DNA of 10,824 bases. It comes from an uncultured Pseudomonadota bacterium (GTDB taxonomy: Bacteria > Pseudomonadota > Gammaproteobacteria > Burkholderiales > Thiobacillaceae). Shown here in pieces: positions 5,997 through 10,824 of this stretch (positions within the stretch are counted from its first letter, which is position 1; every line of letters begins with the position of its first letter). The DNA is taken from assembly GCA_903883985.1 (NCBI GenBank), contig CAISDD010000538.1, forward strand, positions 1 to 10,824, in the 5' to 3' direction. The position numbers and the translations under genes are program-made. The notes under the pieces are model-generated. The model worked only from the letters and a program-made list of their open reading frames with translations, was not told where the DNA came from and ran no database searches.

Positions 5997-8900
5997 TCAA
6001 TACTGGCGTACCTCGAACAGATAATCTCCGCCTTCCTGGTGTCCTGCTGCCAGGGATTCGCCGTATTGCGGGGTTTGCGGGAATTTCTTTGTGACGTTGT
6101 CGCGCACGCTGTCGAACACCCTCGCACCGGGTGCCCATTGATCGACCGTCTTGAGCGATTGCATCAAATTCCAAGCGAAGATCGAGTGGCCTTCAACACC
6201 CTGGTCGGCAACCGGTTCTTCGCCACCCGAGGACATCACCACCACCGTGCGATTGTCGAGCACTCGCTTCGGATCGAGCAGGCCATGCACATCGACCTTT
6301 TGCGTTCCGGCAAAACTCCCCGAATAACAACTATCGGAGATCAGCGCGACCTGGCGAGCGGCGATGCCGCCCAAGTACCTGGCGATGTCGTTGTTGGAGA
6401 GCCAGTTCTTCGGGTCGTTGATCTTGCCATCGGCCGGGATCCAGTACCCTGTACGGTTGCTCTCCAGCAGGAAGCCATGGCCCGCGTAGTAGATCGTCAC
6501 ACTGTCCGAGGCCTCCGCTTCCTGAACCAGTTCGTTGAGGCTTTGAACGATGTCGGCCTTGGTCGCGTTCTTTACCACCTTGACCTCGTAACCCATGCGC
6601 TCATGCAGCAAGGCGCCCACCGCTTCGGCATCCGGCACGGCGCCGCTTAGCTTCGGGATACGTCCCTGGTAGTCGTTGATGCCGATGACCAGTGCGATCT
6701 TGCGCTCGACCTGGGGTAGATAGGCGAGGCTGGGATGACGCAGCGGATGCGGACTGGTCGCCAGCTTGCGCGTTTGCATGCAACTCCCCGTGGGAGCGCC
6801 CTTGCAGGCTTGCAAATCGGCGGCCGTGTTGTCCTTGCCCAAGGTGCTGAGCGCATCCTTGAACAGCACGGACTTGAACTCGTGCCGCGCCGTGAGCAAC
6901 TCGGACATCTGCGACATCGAGGCTCCAGGAGTGTAAGTCAACTGGCCTGAGCTGGCGGCGAGGGCCGCAGTCGGGCTCGCCGTGGTGGTGGTGGTGGGCG
7001 TGCTCACCTCTGCCGTGGTGGTCGCCGTACTACTGGTATCACTGGTGATGGTGGCCGGCGTCACCGTCACGGACTGGACGGCCGTGGGCGTGGTCACCAC
7101 GACCGCAGCGGTTTGAGTGATCTCCGCTGCGGTCTGACTGACTGTAGTCGGCAAGGTGACACTGACGGCCGTATCGTGTTGCGTCACGATGGCCCCCGCC
7201 GGTGCGCCGCTCACCGTGCCTTGCAGGGCCGAGATCGAGACGGAGCTGCCGATGATCGCCGAGGTCGCTGCGATGGCGACATTGCCGTCCTGAGAAGTCA
7301 GGCTGACCGCGCCGCTGCTCGCGCTCAGATTGCCGTTCACCGCCAGGTTGTCGCCGGCGCTGAAGCTCAGGCTGGCCCCGCTCACAGCCCCGTTGGTAGT
7401 CAGGATGTCCCCGCTGTCGCTGGTCTGCCCTGCCGTCAGACTGACGGCACCGCTCGCGAAGAGTCCGCCCGAACCGATGGTCAGCGGACTGTGTGCTACC
7501 AGGGTGGCCGAGCCCGCGATCTGGAGGGAAGGGCTAGACAGTGCCTGGCAACCCGTGGCGCAATCCGGCGTACTCGGCGTACTCACCGCACCCGTGTTGT
7601 CGACCGTGAGGTTGCCCGCATGGGTCAAGATCGTCCCCAAATGCAGCACGCCCGTGTTGGTGAGGGCGATGTTGCCCGTGCCAAAGACGCTGCCGGCAAA
7701 GCCGCCGATCTGGTTGCCAGCGTCGCTCAGGGTGATGCCGGACTCGGCCTGTGCCGTGATCCTGCCCGACAAGGCCAGCGGTCCGGTTTGCGAAATGGCG
7801 CCGGTTGCGGCTTGGAGCCACAGGTCGGGTGCGGTGAGGCTGCCAAGAACCAGATTCCCGGAGGCCTGATTGACCTGGCTGCCGCTGCCGGTCGCGGTGA
7901 GGCTGCCGCCGCTCTTGCTGAAGCTGTTGGTGATGTTGAACGTGTTTACGCTGACATTGCCGCCAGTCTGGCCATAGTCGGCGGTGCTCAGGTTGCCACT
8001 GATATTGAGTGTGCCTGCGGCGACGGAGAGGCCGCCCTGGCTGGAGAGGCTTGCAAGATTCGTAGTGCCGGAGTCATAGCCGACGTTCTTGCCGGAAGGA
8101 ATGATGACCTGGGCGACGTTGGAGCCATCCGGCAGGGCGCCACCGGCCCAGTTGGCCGCATCGGACCAGTTCCCCGTTGCGCCCCCGCTCCAGGTAACCG
8201 ACGCCAGTTGCTTGATGTTCGCCGTGGTGCTGGCCGTGGTGTTGACGCTGTAGTTGCCCGCACCGCTGCCGGTTGCGGTGATTCCCGTTACCGTCACGGC
8301 CTTGCCGATACCCACGTTCTTGTCGGCGAAAGTCGCGGAAATGTCGGCGAAGTTCAGCGTGTCGCCGGAGATCAAATCACTGCTACTCAGTGACACCGTG
8401 TCGTTGATCCCACCATCGTAGACCTTGTCGGTGCCCGTCGCCGAAACCGTGATGGGTTTGGCCGTGATGTTGGCCGTGGTGCTGGCCGTGGTGTTCACGC
8501 TGTAGTTGCCCGCGCCGCTGCCGGAGACGGTGATGCCGGTCACCGTCACCGCCTTGCCCGTGCCCACGTTCTTGTCGGCGAAGGTCGCGGAAATATTGGC
8601 GAAGTTCAGCGTGTCGCCAGAGATCAAACCGCTGCTACTCAGCGTCACCGCATCACTCACGCTGCCGTCATAGACCCTGTCGGTGCCCGTCGCCGCCACC
8701 GTGATGGGCTTGGCGGCGATGTTGGCACTCAATCCCGTGGGCTGGGTCAAGGTGTAGTTGGAAGCCCCCGAGCCGCTGAGGGTCTCGGTTGCCGTCACGG
8801 CGATGCCCGTGCCGACATTCTTCGAGGCGAAGGTGCCCAGCCGGTTCAGGCTGACGTTCGCGGAATCGGCCGTCATCACGCCGCTCAGGCTGCCGCTCAG

Positions 8901-10824
8901 GGTCGCTGCCGTCGTGCCGTCATAGACCTTGTTGCTGGCTGTGCTGTTCAACACGGTCAAGGGGGCTGGAGTGATCGTTAGCGTACCGCCTACATAGCCG
9001 ATGAGATAGCCCTGCTGATTCGAATACAGGCCGGCCGGATTCAGCGTGTAACTGCCCACATTGACCGCACCCTGGGATGTGCCGCCGTAACTCAGCGTGC
9101 CAGAGAGCAGGGGACTCGGGAGGGAATAAGTCACCCCATTGTTGCCGGTATAGCCCTGTGCATTGTATGTGGAGGAAGCGTTATTCGCCGTCACCGTCAG
9201 TGGCGTCAGGAAGGCGCGCAGGAGTGGATCTGTGTGTCCTTCATACATAACCCAGGTATTGGCGAAATCCCAACCCGCCGAGGTGAAACTGGCCTGAGTC
9301 TGCATCTGTGCTGTGCTCATGGCCATGGCCCCGGTCGTGGTGCCAGCGCCGATCGCGGGCAGCGCCAGGCTGGAATCGAAGAAACTGTTGTTTACCGTGC
9401 CATTGAAATTCCACCCCACCAGGCCACCGACGTCGGAGTTGCCGCTCACGCTGCCGTTGGCATAGCTGTTGCTGACCGATCCATTGCTGTAGCCGATGAG
9501 TCCTCCTGCGTTGTTGAATCCGTACACACTGCTGCTCGCGTCACTATTACTCACCGAGCCGTAGTTGTTGTAACCGATCAACCCGCCGACATTGCTGGTC
9601 CCACTCACGCTGCCTGTGGCATAGCTATCGCTGATCGCGCCGTAGTTGACATAGCCGGCCAGCGCGCCCACGTCGGTATTCCCTGTCATGCTGACGCCGA
9701 CCAAGCCTGTGTCCTTCACCACGCCGCCGCCGCCGACATTACCGAAGAGCCCGATGAAATTGTTTGCCGGCATGTGGATGGTCAACCCGGCAATCGTGTG
9801 GCCCTGGCCTGCGAACGTGCCGCTGTAAGGGGTCGTTACATTCCCGACCGGCACAAATCCAGAACTGCCCCAGACATCCGTGTTGCTCCCAGTGGCCGTG
9901 GCGTCGATGTTCTGTCCCAGGGTGTAGTTGGCCGAAGTATTCAGTGCCATCAACTGCAACTGGTGCGCGTTAATGATCGTGGTCGAAAACTCGGAGGCCA
10001 GCATCGGCAAGGTGGCGCCCGTAGATCCACCCGCATTGTTCAGGGTGCCGTCGCTATCGACCATGACCCAGCCCGAGGCACCCGGAGTGAAGATGAATCC
10101 GACGAAGTTCGCAGTGATTTGCATCTGGGCAGTAGTCAGGCCCGTCGCGCCAAGGTTCGAGGGGCTTGCCGGATTCACCCCGATGCCATACAAACCCGGG
10201 TTCTTGCTGCTATTGAAGTAGCCGTTGCTGACGAGGCCGTCGTTGTACCCAACCAGACCACCCGTGCTGTTGCTTGCGCTGACGAGACCTGCGGCGTAGC
10301 CGTTGCTGACAGTGGCTGTAGTGCCATTGTTGGAGTGGTTTTGGCCTACCAGCCCACCGATCTCAAAACTCCCGCTACCCGTGGAAACGTTGCCCGTGGC
10401 ATAACCGTTATTGACCATGCCATTGTTCAATCCCACCAGACCACCGGTGGAATTGCTGCCAGAGCCGGTAGACACATTGCCCGTGGCATAACTGTTGCTG
10501 ACCGTGCCGCCGCCGTAACTGTTGTACCCGACCAGGCCGCCCACGTTGTTGCTCGAAGCGCCCGCAGTCACATTACCGGCGGCGTAGCTGTTCGTGATCG
10601 TGCTGAAGCTGTTGTACCCGACCAGGCCGCCAACGCTGTTGCTCCCGCTCACGTTCCCATTGGCATGACTGTTGCTGATCACTCCCTGGTTGTTGAGGCC
10701 CACCAGCCCACCGATCTGTGCACCGGCGCCGCTGACGCTGCCAGTGGCATAGCTATTGCTGATCTTGCCTGCGTTCGACCCCGCCAGCGCGCCGACGTAT
10801 TGGTTCCCTCTCACACTCCCGCCG
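5997..10824 (-). CDS. Giant adhesin-like protein with GLUG, MBG/YDG repeats, beta-helix and C-terminal caspase-like protease (N-terminus outside window)
   Basis: The frame is open to the right edge, so the start is missing; 1608 codons are visible. I number residues from the Val codon at 10814. Order: GLUG array 1 (1-200, motif GGLVGYN...SNSYATGNVS); a TAQMQ...F...GWVM cap (~226-270); GLUG array 2 (~382-480) and a second cap (~500-535); an MBG-like domain (~539-620); three YDG domains (~622-868, motif KVYDG); a WSGGATGNWSDAANW-type strand motif (~874-890); a filamentous-haemagglutinin-like beta-helix (~900-1210); a Thr/Ala linker (~1220-1290); a basic linker (1310-1372); and a peptidase C14 caspase domain (~1371-1600). 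The catalytic dyad is His1446 in YYAGHG and Cys1496 in DSCYSG. Asp1494, two before the Cys, matches the residue that favours Lys/Arg cleavage in metacaspases. Repeats of this kind are typical of secreted surface proteins, often exported by two-partner secretion. No C-terminal barrel or anchor is present. Export route, true start and protease substrate are unknown. Confidence 0.9.
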   Translation of the reverse strand, partial: GGSVRGNQYVGALAGSNAGKISNSYATGSVSGAGAQIGGLVGLNNQGVISNSHANGNVSGSNSVGGLVGYNSFSTITNSYAAGNVTAGASSNNVGGLVGYNSYGGGTVSNSYATGNVSTGSGSNSTGGLVGLNNGMVNNGYATGNVSTGSGSFEIGGLVGQNHSNNGTTATVSNGYAAGLVSASNSTGGLVGYNDGLVSNGYFNSSKNPGLYGIGVNPASPSNLGATGLTTAQMQITANFVGFIFTPGASGWVMVDSDGTLNNAGGSTGATLPMLASEFSTTIINAHQLQLMALNTSANYTLGQNIDATATGSNTDVWGSSGFVPVGNVTTPYSGTFAGQGHTIAGLTIHMPANNFIGLFGNVGGGGVVKDTGLVGVSMTGNTDVGALAGYVNYGAISDSYATGSVSGTSNVGGLIGYNNYGSVSNSDASSSVYGFNNAGGLIGYSNGSVSNSYANGSVSGNSDVGGLVGWNFNGTVNNSFFDSSLALPAIGAGTTTGAMAMSTAQMQTQASFTSAGWDFANTWVMYEGHTDPLLRAFLTPLTVTANNASSTYNAQGYTGNNGVTYSLPSPLLSGTLSYGGTSQGAVNVGSYTLNPAGLYSNQQGYLIGYVGGTLTITPAPLTVLNSTASNKVYDGTTAATLSGSLSGVMTADSANVSLNRLGTFASKNVGTGIAVTATETLSGSGASNYTLTQPTGLSANIAAKPITVAATGTDRVYDGSVSDAVTLSSSGLISGDTLNFANISATFADKNVGTGKAVTVTGITVSGSGAGNYSVNTTASTTANITAKPITVSATGTDKVYDGGINDTVSLSSSDLISGDTLNFADISATFADKNVGIGKAVTVTGITATGSGAGNYSVNTTASTTANIKQLASVTWSGGATGNWSDAANWAGGALPDGSNVAQVIIPSGKNVGYDSGTTNLASLSSQGGLSVAAGTLNISGNLSTADYGQTGGNVSVNTFNITNSFSKSGGSLTATGSGSQVNQASGNLVLGSLTAPDLWLQAATGAISQTGPLALSGRITAQAESGITLSDAGNQIGGFAGSVFGTGNIALTNTGVLHLGTILTHAGNLTVDNTGAVSTPSTPDCATGCQALSSPSLQIAGSATLVAHSPLTIGSGGLFASGAVSLTAGQTSDSGDILTTNGAVSGASLSFSAGDNLAVNGNLSASSGAVSLTSQDGNVAIAATSAIIGSSVSISALQGTVSGAPAGAIVTQHDTAVSVTLPTTVSQTAAEITQTAAVVVTTPTAVQSVTVTPATITSDTSSTATTTAEVSTPTTTTTASPTAALAASSGQLTYTPGASMSQMSELLTARHEFKSVLFKDALSTLGKDNTAADLQACKGAPTGSCMQTRKLATSPHPLRHPSLAYLPQVERKIALVIGINDYQGRIPKLSGAVPDAEAVGALLHERMGYEVKVVKNATKADIVQSLNELVQEAEASDSVTIYYAGHGFLLESNRTGYWIPADGKINDPKNWLSNNDIARYLGGIAARQVALISDSCYSGSFAGTQKVDVHGLLDPKRVLDNRTVVVMSSGGEEPVADQGVEGHSIFAWNLMQSLKTVDQWAPGARVFDSVRDNVTKKFPQTPQYGESLAAGHQEGGDYLFEVRQY
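8211..8951 (-). repeat. Three tandem YDG-type domains, the last two nearly identical
   Basis: Three consecutive ~84-residue domains each begin near (N/T)(K/R)VYDG, contain a (K)NVGTG or KNVGIG motif and GSGA(S/G)NY, and end in an ANI motif; the first two then run into AKPITV. The second and third copies (8448-8699 and 8211-8447) align at the DNA level with a 252-bp period, for example TGTAGTTGCC at 8501 and 8249. This points to a fairly recent duplication. The first copy is more diverged. YDG/MBG domains are small beta-sandwich repeats that extend surface proteins away from the cell. Confidence 0.8.
9375..9671 (-). repeat. GLUG repeat array 2 (four units)
   Basis: Four more GLUG units (GALAGYVNYG, GGLIGYNNYG, GGLIGYSNG, GGLVGWNFNG) follow a non-GLUG spacer of ~180 residues. 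Both arrays end in a similar cap carrying TAQMQ, a Phe-containing segment and a WVM motif followed by a proline-leucine turn. The region therefore looks like two copies of one GLUG-plus-cap module. Confidence 0.8.
10215..10824 (-). repeat. GLUG repeat array 1 (about seven units, partial at window edge)
   Basis: Within the giant adhesin, about seven GLUG units of ~25-35 residues follow each other, each with a GGLVGxN or GALAGSN core and then xSNxYAxGxVS. The DNA is repetitive too: CTGTTGTACCCGACCAGGCC recurs exactly at 10519 and 10609, a 90-bp (30-residue) period. The array probably continues past the window. GLUG units are known from bacterial surface proteins and are thought to stack as beta-solenoid rungs. 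Confidence 0.85.

Noticed and set aside
7113..8393. 426-codon open frame on the plus strand opposite the adhesin
   Set aside because: Arg/Ala/Gly-rich shadow of the repeat-coding strand, with no recognisable motif and no supporting context.
10500..10640. Regularly spaced 90-bp DNA repeats resembling a CRISPR-like array
   Set aside because: The repeats are in frame, encode GLUG units of the adhesin, and the intervening sequence is itself repeat-like protein, not unique spacers.

Overview
The window looks like a proteobacterial chromosome segment, most likely beta- or gammaproteobacterial. The support is a hexameric-type citrate synthase, Gram-negative envelope proteins (an outer-membrane barrel and a lipoprotein), a GAF/HD-GYP signalling protein and a filamentous-haemagglutinin-like giant adhesin. 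Coding DNA is fairly GC-rich with strong third-position bias, which produces long antisense shadow frames. I cannot name a genus.

Layout, left to right. (1) 1-584, plus strand: the last ~193 codons of citrate synthase (gltA) with all three catalytic residues. (2) 585-1158, non-coding but not empty. It holds a possible small RNA, or structured gltA 3' UTR, at 678-780: two hairpins expose CCTCC (anti-Shine-Dalgarno-like) motifs and are followed by a strong intrinsic terminator at 752-780. It also holds a MITE-like insertion at 855-1011 with 16-bp terminal inverted repeats and an 11-bp flanking direct repeat. (3) 1159-1890, plus strand: a 243-aa secreted protein that looks like a small outer-membrane beta-barrel. 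(4) A minus-strand block reaching the right edge, listed here in transcription order. First is a giant repeat-rich adhesin-like protein ending in a caspase-like protease domain (10824 to 5997, N-terminus outside the window). Next, after 57 bp, is a 749-aa lipoprotein (5939 to 3690). Last, after 90 bp, is a GAF/HD-GYP protein (3599 to 1983), a probable cyclic-di-GMP phosphodiesterase.

The minus-strand block is the most interesting part. Three co-directional genes with short gaps encode a putative cell-surface beta-helical protein carrying its own His/Cys protease, an envelope lipoprotein and a c-di-GMP-degrading enzyme. Inference: this may be a c-di-GMP-linked adhesion or biofilm module in which the adhesin processes itself or partners with its caspase domain. 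The sequence shows the domains and the gene order; the functional coupling is a hypothesis. The caspase domain follows a 291-residue stretch with no Lys or Arg and then a short linker rich in both. That fits a Lys/Arg-specific orthocaspase whose cleavage is confined to the linker.
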